Below, in pieces: positions 29,778 to 39,220 of a DNA stretch of 64,000 nt (within the stretch, counting starts at the first letter, position 1; the number at the start of each line of letters is the position of its first letter). This DNA is from Prochlorococcus sp. AG-409-B05 (GTDB lineage: Bacteria; Cyanobacteriota; Cyanobacteriia; PCC-6307; Cyanobiaceae), in assembly GCA_003216075.1 (NCBI GenBank), contig QCJK01000008.1, forward strand, positions 1 to 64,000. Reading direction: 5' to 3'. The notes below the pieces were generated by a model. That model did not search any database. It was not told the origin of the DNA and saw only the letters and a list, made by a program, of their open reading frames with translations. The position numbers and the translations under genes were made by a program.

Positions 29778-30947
29778 TTACATACAAAAATGATCATCAA
29801 ATTCTCTCAAGTCTATGACCAGTCTCTGCATATCAGTAATAATTCTAGAAGGAATCATTGAATACTTCATATTACTTATACCACTTAAGTACCAATATAA
29901 AGGATGAATTGAATCTTGAGGCATGAATTCAATTATCCTTGTACCTTCTTTCATCCAAAGCAAATGAGTAAGACCGGCACCATGGGGAGCGACTAAATAA
30001 TCAGCAGTTTGCAATATATTGATTTGCTCTGGCAAATTCATTTCTTCAAGAAAAACTGGAGTTAGTGAATAGCGAGAAATTAACTTATCTACTTGCTCCT
30101 CAAAAGCAAAACTACGATAATTACTATTTCTTCTAAGTATTAATAGTCTTTTGTTTGATTTTATATCAAATTTATGATAAGAATTCTCCATTATTCTATC
30201 TGCTACAAATTTTACTATCTTAGATTGCTCTGGAGAAAAACTCTCGGCCATTACCATTGTAGAATGAACTAAGTTTTTTATAGAAATTATACCCTCTAGA
30301 TATTTTATTTCATCTACTTTTATGCCTAATGCTTTTAGAGTTGATAAGTGATAATCTCTTGGTCTATGCTTACCAAGCCACAATAATTGGGTTGAGTCTT
30401 TTATAAACCCATTCCTAATCATCAAACAAATTCTTGGAATGGCCTCATGAATCCAATGATAAAAGTTTGTCGAGGCCCATCTTGTGTTTAGGATAAATGT
30501 CTCCTCACTATTATTGGTGCTTAATAAGTTTGCATTCTCATAAAGCCATTTAACGTATAAACCCAATTTAACTATCTGATTTCTTCGTAAAATCCAAGAA
30601 TAACACTCTCTACCATGATGGCTACAATCTAAGAGTTTTAGTCCAGAATTACTTAAAACGCCAATATCAATCGTCTCAGTGTTTACAATTACATCTCTAA
30701 TTTTATAAACAATAGTACCTTTACTATCAAAGTTATTAAAACTATCAATCTTGATAGAAGTATCTGTATGTCTCTTGATCCATTCCCTCATTTGGAAAGC
30801 AGATGGCCCCGAATAACTTCCCAAATCAAAGGGAATAAGAGAAGGTTCATGAATAGAGTAAGAATAATAAGATATTTTCTTGGCGTCTACAAAATATCTT
30901 GCATTTAGTTCCTTCCATTCCCTTTGTTCTTCATGTTCATGACTCAT
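29778..30947 (-). CDS. Glycosyltransferase family 61-like (DUF563)
   Basis: 389 residues. The C-terminal half has the GT61 pattern: NFYHWIHEAIPRI, LLILRRNSNYRSF, then VAPHGAGLTHLLWMKEGTRIIEFMP. GT61 proteins transfer sugars such as xylose or GlcNAc in cytosol or membrane-facing roles. It is the last gene of the heptose operon direction, 83 bases after the HAD gene, so it could add the sugar made by that operon. Confidence 0.8.
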   Translation of the reverse strand: MSHEHEEQREWKELNARYFVDAKKISYYSYSIHEPSLIPFDLGSYSGPSAFQMREWIKRHTDTSIKIDSFNNFDSKGTIVYKIRDVIVNTETIDIGVLSNSGLKLLDCSHHGRECYSWILRRNQIVKLGLYVKWLYENANLLSTNNSEETFILNTRWASTNFYHWIHEAIPRICLMIRNGFIKDSTQLLWLGKHRPRDYHLSTLKALGIKVDEIKYLEGIISIKNLVHSTMVMAESFSPEQSKIVKFVADRIMENSYHKFDIKSNKRLLILRRNSNYRSFAFEEQVDKLISRYSLTPVFLEEMNLPEQINILQTADYLVAPHGAGLTHLLWMKEGTRIIEFMPQDSIHPLYWYLSGISNMKYSMIPSRIITDMQRLVIDLREFDDHFCM

Positions 30948-31030
30948 AATGTCAGTTTTTTAAAAGAATCAGTGAGAAGTGATAATTTTTCAGTTGCCTT
31001 CTTAAATTAGTGATAATCAATGCTGTCAGA

Positions 31031-31660
31031 TTATACATTTAAATCATTTATGCTTGACTGCAGCTCTTGCCATTTTGTAATTACAGGTCCTCCCGTCCAT
31101 TCACTATTACCATCTGGGCAGTAATGAATTCTGGAAATAGTAGAAGGTAGAGTTTCTAGTATTTCAGGTAAATCATCAATGTAATGCGTACAACCGCAAT
31201 TGATAATTCTATTTTTCTTTTCTTCCTTTGTTTTCTCAAAAAATATTTCATCATGTTTAAAATCTAAAAGATTTTTTTCGAAAAAACCTTGTTCTTTCAT
31301 CCAATGCAAAGCCCATTCGTGTAAATCATAAGCAGGACCTTTATAAGGATTCTTAGTTTTATGACTTATAATCTTCATATCAAGTCCTTTCTTCCTTAGT
31401 TTTGCTAATACTAGAATAGCTCCAGGTTGACTTTTTGCATTAATTATTCCAGGTCCGTACGCTTCAGCCTGAAGAATAGTAAAGTCAGAATCTTTACCTT
31501 TAGATCTTAAATAATTTCTTATTGACAACTTATCACTTGCTATACTATTAGGTATAAGCCCTTTAGATGTTGCCAATTTGTAGAAAATATCATTATAGTT
31601 AATCAATGTATTATCAAAATCAAGTCCTAGAGTAATGTTTTTACCTACGAAGAGATTCAC
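31031..31660 (-). CDS. HAD-superfamily phosphatase
   Basis: 209 residues. HAD motif I is LGLDFDNTL, motif II is MKIISHKT, motif III Lys is probably in KTKEEKKNRI and motif IV is YIDDLPE. A cap-like insert follows motif I. It overlaps the transketolase C gene by 4 bases (ATGA). It probably removes a phosphate from the sugar product of the operon, but the substrate is unknown. Confidence 0.75.
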   Translation of the reverse strand: MNLFVGKNITLGLDFDNTLINYNDIFYKLATSKGLIPNSIASDKLSIRNYLRSKGKDSDFTILQAEAYGPGIINAKSQPGAILVLAKLRKKGLDMKIISHKTKNPYKGPAYDLHEWALHWMKEQGFFEKNLLDFKHDEIFFEKTKEEKKNRIINCGCTHYIDDLPEILETLPSTISRIHYCPDGNSEWTGGPVITKWQELQSSINDLNV

Positions 31661-32580
31661 TGAGTCAACTCCGTTCTAATTGTCTCTATAATGCCTTCGG
31701 AATTCATTCCATACCTTTCTCTGATGTAATCTTGACTACCAAGTCTATGTATAAACTCATCTGGTACTCCAATACCTTTAAGTCTGATTTGATTACATCT
31801 GTTTGCAACTAGCCATTCTGACAAAAGTGAACTAACTCCACCAATCAATCCATGTTCTTCAATAGATATCCATAACTTAAATCTTTTTGATAACTCTCCA
31901 ATGAACTTTTGATCTATAGGTTTAATACCACCTAAAGAAGCTACCGCAACAGAAATATTATCAACTTCAAGAGTTTTAGCTGCTAAAAGTGCCTCACCTA
32001 AGATTGGTCCAACTCCTATAACAACTACATCCTCACCATCTTTAAGCATATTTGCCTTTCCTATTCCAAGGTTTGAATATTCATCATGAAGATTAGGCTC
32101 ACCTTTTTTCCCAATCCTCAGATAAGTTGGATTGGAATCTATTAGGGCTTCTTTTAACTGAGCTGTCAACTCTTTACTATCTGCTGGTGCTAAAACATTC
32201 AATCCAGGAATTGTTCTAAGGATTGCCATATCTTCAAGAGAATGATGAGTAGGGCCTAGCTCTGAATAACTTAACCCGGAACCAGTCCCGACAATTACAA
32301 CCGGTGCTTTGTGGTAAGCAACTCCAATCCGTATTTGTTCAAGACATCTTGTAGTAGTAAAAGGAGTGATTGTATATACAACTGGACGCATACCACTTAA
32401 TGCCATGCCTGAAGCAATGCTCATCATATTTGCTTCAGCTATCCCACAATTGATAAATCGTTCAGGAGATATCTTTTTAAAATCATCAAACATTCTATTT
32501 CCAATATCTCCAGACAGCAAACAAACATCTTTTCTAAGACTTGCTATTTGTGTCATATTTTCAGCAAAGGTATTCCTCAT
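31657..32580 (-). CDS. Transketolase, C-terminal subunit
   Basis: 307 residues, the pyrimidine-binding and C-terminal domains of a transketolase as a separate protein. The catalytic Glu lies in INCGIAEANMMSIASG; PFTTTRCLEQIRIG, GPTHHSLEDMAILR and APADSKEL follow. It overlaps the N-terminal subunit gene by 4 bases. Together they should form a TPP enzyme moving a two-carbon ketol unit. Its operon partners are sugar-nucleotide enzymes, not pentose-phosphate genes. Confidence 0.92.
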   Translation of the reverse strand: MRNTFAENMTQIASLRKDVCLLSGDIGNRMFDDFKKISPERFINCGIAEANMMSIASGMALSGMRPVVYTITPFTTTRCLEQIRIGVAYHKAPVVIVGTGSGLSYSELGPTHHSLEDMAILRTIPGLNVLAPADSKELTAQLKEALIDSNPTYLRIGKKGEPNLHDEYSNLGIGKANMLKDGEDVVVIGVGPILGEALLAAKTLEVDNISVAVASLGGIKPIDQKFIGELSKRFKLWISIEEHGLIGGVSSLLSEWLVANRCNQIRLKGIGVPDEFIHRLGSQDYIRERYGMNSEGIIETIRTELTQ

Positions 32581-33404
32581 GAATAACTCTCCAACTCTTC
32601 TAAAGCTGCTTGAAGTTCATCTGCATTAGGTATTCGATAGTGCCAATTATTATCATCTTCCATAAAAGAAACACCTTTACCTTTTATAGTATGCGCGATG
32701 ATAACACTTGGCCTATCTTTTTCTAATTTTGCACTCAAAAGAGACTTAGATATCTCATCAAAATTATGGCCATCTATTTCTTGAGCATGCCATCCAAAGG
32801 CAATCCACTTATCGGCTAATGGATCAATAGCCATTATTTCTTTACTTCGACCTGTTGCTTGCCATTTATTAAAATCTATTATGGCAGTTAAATGAGATAC
32901 TTTCTTACTCCCCGCAAGCATTGCCGCTTCCCATATAGTACCTTCATTGCACTCACCATCACTTAAAAGTGCATAACATCGAGTATTTTTTGCCTGGACT
33001 TTGTGAGAAATAGCCATGCCTAATGCCATAGGGAAACCATGGCCTAATGATCCCGTTGCTGCCTCAATACCAGGAATATATCCTGGTATTGGAGGGTGTT
33101 CATGGAAAATACTACCGTCTTTGCCAAATTCTAAAAGTTTTGTTATTGGAAAAAAACCTCTTTCTGCAAGCACTTGAATCCAAGCAGGAGAGGCATGACC
33201 CTTGCTAAGTATAAATCTATCTCTATCTGGATCTTCAGAAAAATCTGGATCTATCCTGAGTTCTTTCCAGTAAAGATATACAAGTATATCTACACATGAA
33301 AGACATGAGCCTAGATGAGGGATTTTAGAATTTGCAGATGTTTCTACTATCCTTTTGCGAATAAGGTTCGATATAACTTTTAAATTGTTATATTTGTCTG
33401 GCAT
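32577..33404 (-). CDS. Transketolase, N-terminal (TPP-binding) subunit
   Basis: 275 residues. TPP pyrophosphate motif SDGECNEGTIWEAA with NKWQATG, the early LSKGHASPAW, and GSLGHGFPMALG. The next gene supplies the other half, so together they equal one transketolase. Its stop overlaps the following ATG by 4 bases; its own start shares one base (TAATG) with the preceding SDR stop. Confidence 0.92.
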   Translation of the reverse strand: MPDKYNNLKVISNLIRKRIVETSANSKIPHLGSCLSCVDILVYLYWKELRIDPDFSEDPDRDRFILSKGHASPAWIQVLAERGFFPITKLLEFGKDGSIFHEHPPIPGYIPGIEAATGSLGHGFPMALGMAISHKVQAKNTRCYALLSDGECNEGTIWEAAMLAGSKKVSHLTAIIDFNKWQATGRSKEIMAIDPLADKWIAFGWHAQEIDGHNFDEISKSLLSAKLEKDRPSVIIAHTIKGKGVSFMEDDNNWHYRIPNADELQAALEELESYS

Positions 33405-34360
33405 TATTTATTAAATGAACTGTCAAGATTTAATTTTTTCATCCACTTTACTGTATAAGAATTTGCTTCATCATGTAATTCACCTTTATGATACGAATCA
33501 ATTATCTCCTGAATTGCATTGTTGACATTGTATTTTTGAACAAAACCTGTTTTCAAAAGCTTTGTTGAATCTTGCCTATAGGAACGAGGATCATTAGATT
33601 CAGTAATAACTAATTCACTCGAAGTCAGATCACTAATCATTTCAGCAATATCTAAAATTGTTAGATTCTCAAATCCTGCATTATAGCAACCAGATGGAAT
33701 ATTCCTTTGATTTAGAAAATGTCTATAAACATTTGCCATGTCTTTTATATGTATGTTAGGCCTTGTCTGATTACCTCCAAAAACAGTTATTCTTCGATTC
33801 TTTAATGCTTGATAGGTAAGCATGTTAACACTTACATCCAATCTCATACGAGGTGAAATACCACAAACTGTTGCAGGCCTAAGGCAATGTATTTTCATCT
33901 CTTTTGCATAAGACAAAAAAACTCTTTCTGCAACCATCTTTGTTTTATTATATACAGAAATGGGCAATAGTTCAAGTTCCTCAGTGACTTTTTCTTCTTC
34001 TTTGACACCATATACACTTCCTGAACTTGCATAAATCAACTGCTTCACCCCTGATCTCAATGCCTTGTCTGCAAGTTGTTGTGCTATCAAAACATTAACT
34101 TCCCAACTTAATAATGGGTTTAAATCTACTGCTGGATCATTTGCAATATTAGCCAAATGAATAATAGTATCTATATCATCCATTGGAATTTGATCAATAT
34201 TTCTTACGTCTAGTTTGATGTTGATCAGTCGTGGATGTTCTTCTAAATAATTACCAAACCACTGATTATCAATATTAATAACGTCATGACCATCTTTTAA
34301 TAATAAGGGTATCAAAACCGAGCCCTTATATCCGCATCCACCTGTGACTAATAATTTCAT
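33404..34360 (-). CDS. NAD-dependent epimerase/dehydratase (extended SDR)
   Basis: 318 residues from ATG 34360, whose ATGA overlaps the previous stop; a TTG at 34381 is less likely. Rossmann TGGCGYKGS, ASSGSVYG, catalytic YNKTK, and the RPATVCG substrate strand. It is a nucleotide-sugar epimerase, dehydratase or reductase. Placed beside the transketolase pair, it may act before or after two-carbon transfer. Confidence 0.88.
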   Translation of the reverse strand: MKLLVTGGCGYKGSVLIPLLLKDGHDVINIDNQWFGNYLEEHPRLINIKLDVRNIDQIPMDDIDTIIHLANIANDPAVDLNPLLSWEVNVLIAQQLADKALRSGVKQLIYASSGSVYGVKEEEKVTEELELLPISVYNKTKMVAERVFLSYAKEMKIHCLRPATVCGISPRMRLDVSVNMLTYQALKNRRITVFGGNQTRPNIHIKDMANVYRHFLNQRNIPSGCYNAGFENLTILDIAEMISDLTSSELVITESNDPRSYRQDSTKLLKTGFVQKYNVNNAIQEIIDSYHKGELHDEANSYTVKWMKKLNLDSSFNK

Positions 34361-35379
34361 GATTTGTGTTGGTACTCCCAAGGAAGATCTTTAAGAATAT
34401 TGAAATGCCTATCAACCCAATCAAGAGTTTCATTTAGGCCTTGATCAAGATCAATCTTATCTGACCAACCAAACCTGTCTCGAATATTGCTGCTATCCAA
34501 AAGATAGCTCTGATCCTTGCCTAGTCTTTCTTCACCCACCTCAACCACTGAATTGAACTCTATATTTGCTATTTTACAAATTCTTTTAACTAAGGCCCTT
34601 ATAGATATGACCTCTTTAGTTGAAAGGTGCCAAGTAGTTCCTGGCTCAGCACTTAAAGCCAACTGCAATGTAGCCGAAACAACATCTCTTATATGTATAA
34701 ATGAACGTTCTGAGAGTCCCCCACCATGTAATTGCATAGATTTTCCAGTACGTGCGCTCAATATTGTTCTAGGAACTATGCGATAAAGTTGTTGGCCAGG
34801 ACCATAAACATTTGCTGCTCTAGTAAATATCACAGGAAATCCATATGCCTTATAAAAACTTTGTAAATGCATATCACATGCTGCCCGACTTACAGCATAT
34901 GGAGTACTGGGTGAAAAATTAGTATTCTCTTTTATCCATCCATTATCTGTGCTTCCATAAACTTCAGGAGTCGTCACATGAACATATTTCTCAATAAAAG
35001 GCCTCTTCCTTAACTCATCATGAAAGGCGACTTGAGATAAGAGATTTGTACGATACCACTGCAGTGGATTAAGCCAACTTTCAGCGACCATTCCTTGAGC
35101 TGCAAAATTAACAATAAACCCTGGTTGATATTTGTCAACCAAATCAATTAAATCAGTTAAATTAGTATTTATATCAAGTATATGATGCTGAAAATTATCT
35201 TTGTTGGCAATGGCTCCACTAATAGATGAATCACTCCATCGATAAGGTAAAAATACAGCATTAGGCTCTCTAGAGCGACTAACACCACATACGGAGTTAC
35301 CTAATTTTAATGTTTCAGCAACGAAATGCGATCCACTAAAACTATTGCTTCCAACAACTAAAAACTTATTACTATTCAT
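34357..35379 (-). CDS. Extended SDR resembling NDP-sugar 4,6-dehydratase, altered active site
   Basis: 340 residues. It resembles RfbB/GMD enzymes: VVGSNSFSGSH, NFAAQGMVAESW, TTPEVYG, YAVSRAA and RAANVYGPGQ. The catalytic YxxxK Lys is Arg here (YAVSR), and TDEVYG is TPEVYG, losing the acid that dehydratases use. It may therefore be a reductase, an epimerase or a changed enzyme. It overlaps both neighbours by 4 bases. Confidence 0.82.
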   Translation of the reverse strand: MNSNKFLVVGSNSFSGSHFVAETLKLGNSVCGVSRSREPNAVFLPYRWSDSSISGAIANKDNFQHHILDINTNLTDLIDLVDKYQPGFIVNFAAQGMVAESWLNPLQWYRTNLLSQVAFHDELRKRPFIEKYVHVTTPEVYGSTDNGWIKENTNFSPSTPYAVSRAACDMHLQSFYKAYGFPVIFTRAANVYGPGQQLYRIVPRTILSARTGKSMQLHGGGLSERSFIHIRDVVSATLQLALSAEPGTTWHLSTKEVISIRALVKRICKIANIEFNSVVEVGEERLGKDQSYLLDSSNIRDRFGWSDKIDLDQGLNETLDWVDRHFNILKDLPWEYQHKS

Positions 35380-36878
35380 GAGCTTAATACCTCTATCAAA
35401 TTTAAACGTAATGACTCATTTGTTATGGATTTATTTCCCATAGTTTCAACAGAAAGTGCTGCCATACAACATCCTAAAGCTGCTGTTGGCATCATTTTTT
35501 GACCACTAGCCAATCCAGTTGCCATAACAGCAAGCAAAGAATCTCCTGCTCCGGCAACATCTACTGGATTAACTGAAAGTGCTGGAAAGGCCTGGCTCAC
35601 AAGCTCACCAGAGGAATTACGGTCATAGGTAATAAATCCTTCTGCTCCAAGTTTCATGATCAACTTATCAGTATTTGTATTCTCCAATAATCTCTGACTA
35701 AGAAGCTCCAAACCTATGTCATTATCTTGTAAAGCAATTCTTGCTTCTCGTTCATTTGGACAAAGCAATGAAAAATTCTTAAATCTAGTTACTGTTCCTA
35801 CTTGACTACTACATTGGAGATCACCAAATAATAAAAGATTATATTTTATAGCCATTTCCTGTACAACTTCCAAAATATTATTTGTAACTACTCCATACAC
35901 AAAATCCGAGATCACTATTCCCTGAACATTAGGTGCTATAGCTTTCAATCGTTGAATAAATTGATCCTCTAGTTCGGGATCTAGACTATGATCCTCAACA
36001 CGACTAACTCTAAAAAGCTTTTGATTTTCGACTACATAACGCTTTTTAAATGTAGTTGGCCTAGAGGAGTCTTCAAATAATTCATCACCAATTCCTTGCT
36101 CAACTAATCCTTGACGGACAAGCTCAGACGTTTTGTCAGAACCTACAACAGAAAGAAGATCACAAGAAGCACCCAATGCTTTTATATGAGATGCCACAAC
36201 AGCTGCACCACCAATAAAATTTCTTGTTTCAAGTTCTCTTACTACAACTACTGGTGCCTCAGCACTCATTCCAATTGCCTCGCAAGCTGCATATTGATCA
36301 ACAATAGTGTCTCCCAAAACAAGCAACTTTGCCGACTTCCACGCGTTCATAGAATCCAAAAGTTTCTTTTTGTCCAAACCCTGCCTTTTACAAGCTGCCA
36401 TAAATTGCTTACGACGCTGCTCACTCAACTCTCTTTCAGATCTACTTAACAAATCAGTACTCGCATAATTAATTTCCCCTGCATGAAACTGGACTATATT
36501 TTTTTGTTTTCTTTGGAGAAAAATGGCCTCATTAACATCAACATCCTCTGAGCATTGAAATTCTTTCCCTAAGACAAGAATTGCAGGATCTAGTTCTCTT
36601 ACAACTTGAATAAGTTCCTTGTACTCAAGAAGAATAATTGAATCGGCAATACCAAGCATTGCAACAGCTTCAGCCCTCTCTGACTGAGAAAATTGAAAGG
36701 ATGGATTTTCTTTAGATAATCCATCTCCCATCAAAGCAATCACAAATTTTTCTCCTTGATCACGAGCATTTCGCAAATAACGAATATGACCAGGATGGAT
36801 TGTATTGAAGTGGCCATAGCCCAAAACACATTTTCTTAAATGTGTCGCTTCTTTTAAAGTAATAATAGATGTTTTCAC
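35376..36878 (-). CDS. HldE-like bifunctional protein, domain order reversed
   Basis: 500 residues. Residues 10-140 are a cytidylyltransferase-like domain (GHFNTIHPGHIRYLRNAR, with the HxGH motif, and LVLGKEF). Residues 180-500 are a PfkB sugar kinase (NFIGGAAVVASHI, SDFVYGVV, PNEREARIAL, and VDVAGAGDSLLAVMA with the catalytic Asp). E. coli HldE has kinase first, nucleotidyltransferase second. A role in phosphorylating heptose 7-phosphate and activating heptose 1-phosphate is inferred. It overlaps both neighbours by 4 bases. Confidence 0.88.
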   Translation of the reverse strand: MKTSIITLKEATHLRKCVLGYGHFNTIHPGHIRYLRNARDQGEKFVIALMGDGLSKENPSFQFSQSERAEAVAMLGIADSIILLEYKELIQVVRELDPAILVLGKEFQCSEDVDVNEAIFLQRKQKNIVQFHAGEINYASTDLLSRSERELSEQRRKQFMAACKRQGLDKKKLLDSMNAWKSAKLLVLGDTIVDQYAACEAIGMSAEAPVVVVRELETRNFIGGAAVVASHIKALGASCDLLSVVGSDKTSELVRQGLVEQGIGDELFEDSSRPTTFKKRYVVENQKLFRVSRVEDHSLDPELEDQFIQRLKAIAPNVQGIVISDFVYGVVTNNILEVVQEMAIKYNLLLFGDLQCSSQVGTVTRFKNFSLLCPNEREARIALQDNDIGLELLSQRLLENTNTDKLIMKLGAEGFITYDRNSSGELVSQAFPALSVNPVDVAGAGDSLLAVMATGLASGQKMMPTAALGCCMAALSVETMGNKSITNESLRLNLIEVLSS

Positions 36879-37927
36879 AAGTCAATCATAACTCGTCCAG
36901 CAGTTGATCCATCTTTCATTGATTTAATAGCTAAATTAATATTATCTAAAGAGAAACGAGAACTAATTAATTTTTCAAAACTCAGCTTTCCATTCCTAAT
37001 TAATTTCATGTATCTAGGGATATCAATATGAGGGTGAGACTCTCCTCCATGAGAACCTGAAATGCTCTTGCCAAAGTGGAGATCTAATGAATGTATCAAT
37101 ATATCAGATCCTTTTCTTGGAACACCAACTAAAACTACACGTCCCTGAGGACAAATCAATTTATAACCCAATTCAATTATATTTGTAGATCCTGTGTTAT
37201 CTATAAACACATCAAGTTTATCATCTTTCAAGGCATTTCTAATTCCAAGGACTGGATCAATATTTTTAGTATTTATGACATGAGTAGCTCCTAAGTGCTT
37301 TGCCAATTCCAAACGGTTATCAAAAAGATCAACTGCAATTATGGGGAAAGCAGATAATAAAGAACAAGCTTGAATGATATTTAAGCCTATACCTCCAGCC
37401 CCAAAAACGACCACTGACTCTCCTAGTTTTATATTACTGTTATTTTCAACAACTCCAAATCCAGTTGTCACAGCGCACCCAAACAAAGCTGCAGTATCAG
37501 GATTAGTATCCGAAGGAACCTTTGTACATCGATTCTCGCTAATCACAGCATACTCATTAAAAGTTGTAACCCATCCAGCATTTACTTTATTCCCACGCCA
37601 TAAATATTTAGGAGGATCTGACTGAATTCCCACTCCTTTTCTCCAATGTAGTACTACATAATCCCCAACTTGAACATGTTTAACCCCAGGGCCTATTCCT
37701 TCAACCAAAGCAAATCCTTCATGTCCCATGAGATGAGGAAGATATGGATCAGAACCTTTTATGCCAGAAATTTCTCCCAATTGTGATCCACAAATTCCAC
37801 TTACTTGAATCTTCACCAAAACCTGTCCAACATGTAACTGATCAGGTAGTTCTATGTGATCAATCACAAGAGGTTTATTTTGCTCTACCAGAATTGCTGC
37901 CTTTGTTTGCCTAGGATAAGCATTCAT
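36875..37927 (-). CDS. Zinc-type alcohol dehydrogenase (MDR family)
   Basis: 350 residues from ATG 37927 (MNAYPRQTKAAILVEQ); an earlier start would overlap the methyltransferase and add a hydrophobic tail. GICGSQ and GHEGFALVEGIG bear zinc ligands, VVFGAGGIGLNIIQ binds NAD(P). The four-Cys structural zinc loop is not evident. In this operon it may oxidise or reduce a sugar or sugar-nucleotide carbon. Confidence 0.85.
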   Translation of the reverse strand: MNAYPRQTKAAILVEQNKPLVIDHIELPDQLHVGQVLVKIQVSGICGSQLGEISGIKGSDPYLPHLMGHEGFALVEGIGPGVKHVQVGDYVVLHWRKGVGIQSDPPKYLWRGNKVNAGWVTTFNEYAVISENRCTKVPSDTNPDTAALFGCAVTTGFGVVENNSNIKLGESVVVFGAGGIGLNIIQACSLLSAFPIIAVDLFDNRLELAKHLGATHVINTKNIDPVLGIRNALKDDKLDVFIDNTGSTNIIELGYKLICPQGRVVLVGVPRKGSDILIHSLDLHFGKSISGSHGGESHPHIDIPRYMKLIRNGKLSFEKLISSRFSLDNINLAIKSMKDGSTAGRVMIDL

Positions 37928-37934
37928 AATAAAA

Positions 37935-38609
37935 CTACTCAAAAAATATAAAAGAATAATCACCTGTATAACCCGTCTTTTCAAACCACCATTTCCATTC
38001 CAAAGGGGTATTAAAAGCCTCACAAGTCACTTGCCAGTATAATAAGTTTGCTTTTTCAAGCTCATTACGGTAACTCTCGACACACAAATACTTATTATCT
38101 TTTGCTACCCTTTCCATTTCATTAAGTGCATTTTCAAGGTCATAAGAGTGAAGATTGTGGAAGGTATTGATTGATAAGACAAGGTCAAAGAACTTATCTG
38201 GCCAAGGCAATTTATTTGCATTCCCTACCTTTAGACAATTTCTAATTTCTTCATGGCTATTATTTATAGCATACTCAGAGATATCTATCCCATACACCTT
38301 TGCATTGGGGATCACTTTTAAAAAATCATAAAGCAAATATCCCTTACCACAACCAATATCAAGAATTCTTGGGCTTTCGGGTAGTGGATAATGATTCACA
38401 ATTGATCTAGCAATTTTCTCCCATCGACCCTCTATATAGTGGTAGCCTCCATAACAAATCCGTCTATCACCGTCCCAATAATTGTAATCAAATTTCTTAG
38501 CTAATTCTGCCGCCTTATGCTTAGGAAAGGCTATATCATTTACCCTGGCAAGGTAATCGCGATTCGTACTTTTATGAAGTACGCTCATGAAATCTATTTC
38601 AGGCATCAA
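37935..38609 (-). CDS. Class I SAM-dependent methyltransferase
   Basis: 224 residues. Glycine-rich SAM site ILDIGCGKGYLLYDF, acidic VYGIDISEYA and LVLSINTFHN. It overlaps the upstream GmhA gene by 4 bases. It probably O-, N- or C-methylates a sugar or intermediate; the target is not readable. Confidence 0.85.
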   Translation of the reverse strand: MMPEIDFMSVLHKSTNRDYLARVNDIAFPKHKAAELAKKFDYNYWDGDRRICYGGYHYIEGRWEKIARSIVNHYPLPESPRILDIGCGKGYLLYDFLKVIPNAKVYGIDISEYAINNSHEEIRNCLKVGNANKLPWPDKFFDLVLSINTFHNLHSYDLENALNEMERVAKDNKYLCVESYRNELEKANLLYWQVTCEAFNTPLEWKWWFEKTGYTGDYSFIFFE

Positions 38610-39220
38610 TTCAAAGTAAGAAGTTCAGATGGTTTATTTGTATTCAACCATTGCATGCATAAATGGCCAACAACAAGTTGAATATCTTCTGCTATTTGCA
38701 TATCATCTACATCAAAATGTATTGGAACATCGGCAAGTTTAAGGCAACTCCCCCCGCTATAAGCAAGAATTGCAAAACTACGCATGCCGATCTTAGTAGC
38801 AGTATGAATAGCATTTACGACATTCTCAGAGTTCCCGCTCCCTGACAAAACTATAAGCAGATCACCCTTTCGAGCTTTTACTTGAAGCTGATGCGCATAA
38901 ATATTCCCATAATCAGTGTCATTAGCTAAGCATGTGATAATACTTGAATTGGCTGATAAAGCTTCAACCCTTATCCCTGGAAGAATGGGGCCCAATCCAC
39001 ATGCACCAATTCCATAATGTAGGTCATTAGCCATATGAATAGCATTGGCAGCACTGCCCCCATTACCACATATGTAAACAGTACGGCCATCTATCCAAGC
39101 TTGACGGAGATCTAAAGCCAAAACCTCTATGGCTGCAAAGATTGCATTACTGAAAGAGCCAGCAAGTCTATTTATATATCTTTCTGCATTTAGCTCAAAG
39201 TCTGAGGGCTGCTCTTTCAT
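38606..39220 (-). CDS. SIS-domain phosphoheptose isomerase-like (GmhA-type 1)
   Basis: 204 residues. The SIS fold has YICGNGGSAANAIHMANDL, ITCLANDTDYGN, LLIVLSGSGNSENVV and the C-terminal AEDIQLVVGHL with the putative catalytic His. GmhA turns sedoheptulose 7-phosphate into D-glycero-D-manno-heptose 7-phosphate. It differs clearly from the second copy at 48,378. It overlaps both neighbours by 4 bases. Confidence 0.85.
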   Translation of the reverse strand: MKEQPSDFELNAERYINRLAGSFSNAIFAAIEVLALDLRQAWIDGRTVYICGNGGSAANAIHMANDLHYGIGACGLGPILPGIRVEALSANSSIITCLANDTDYGNIYAHQLQVKARKGDLLIVLSGSGNSENVVNAIHTATKIGMRSFAILAYSGGSCLKLADVPIHFDVDDMQIAEDIQLVVGHLCMQWLNTNKPSELLTLN

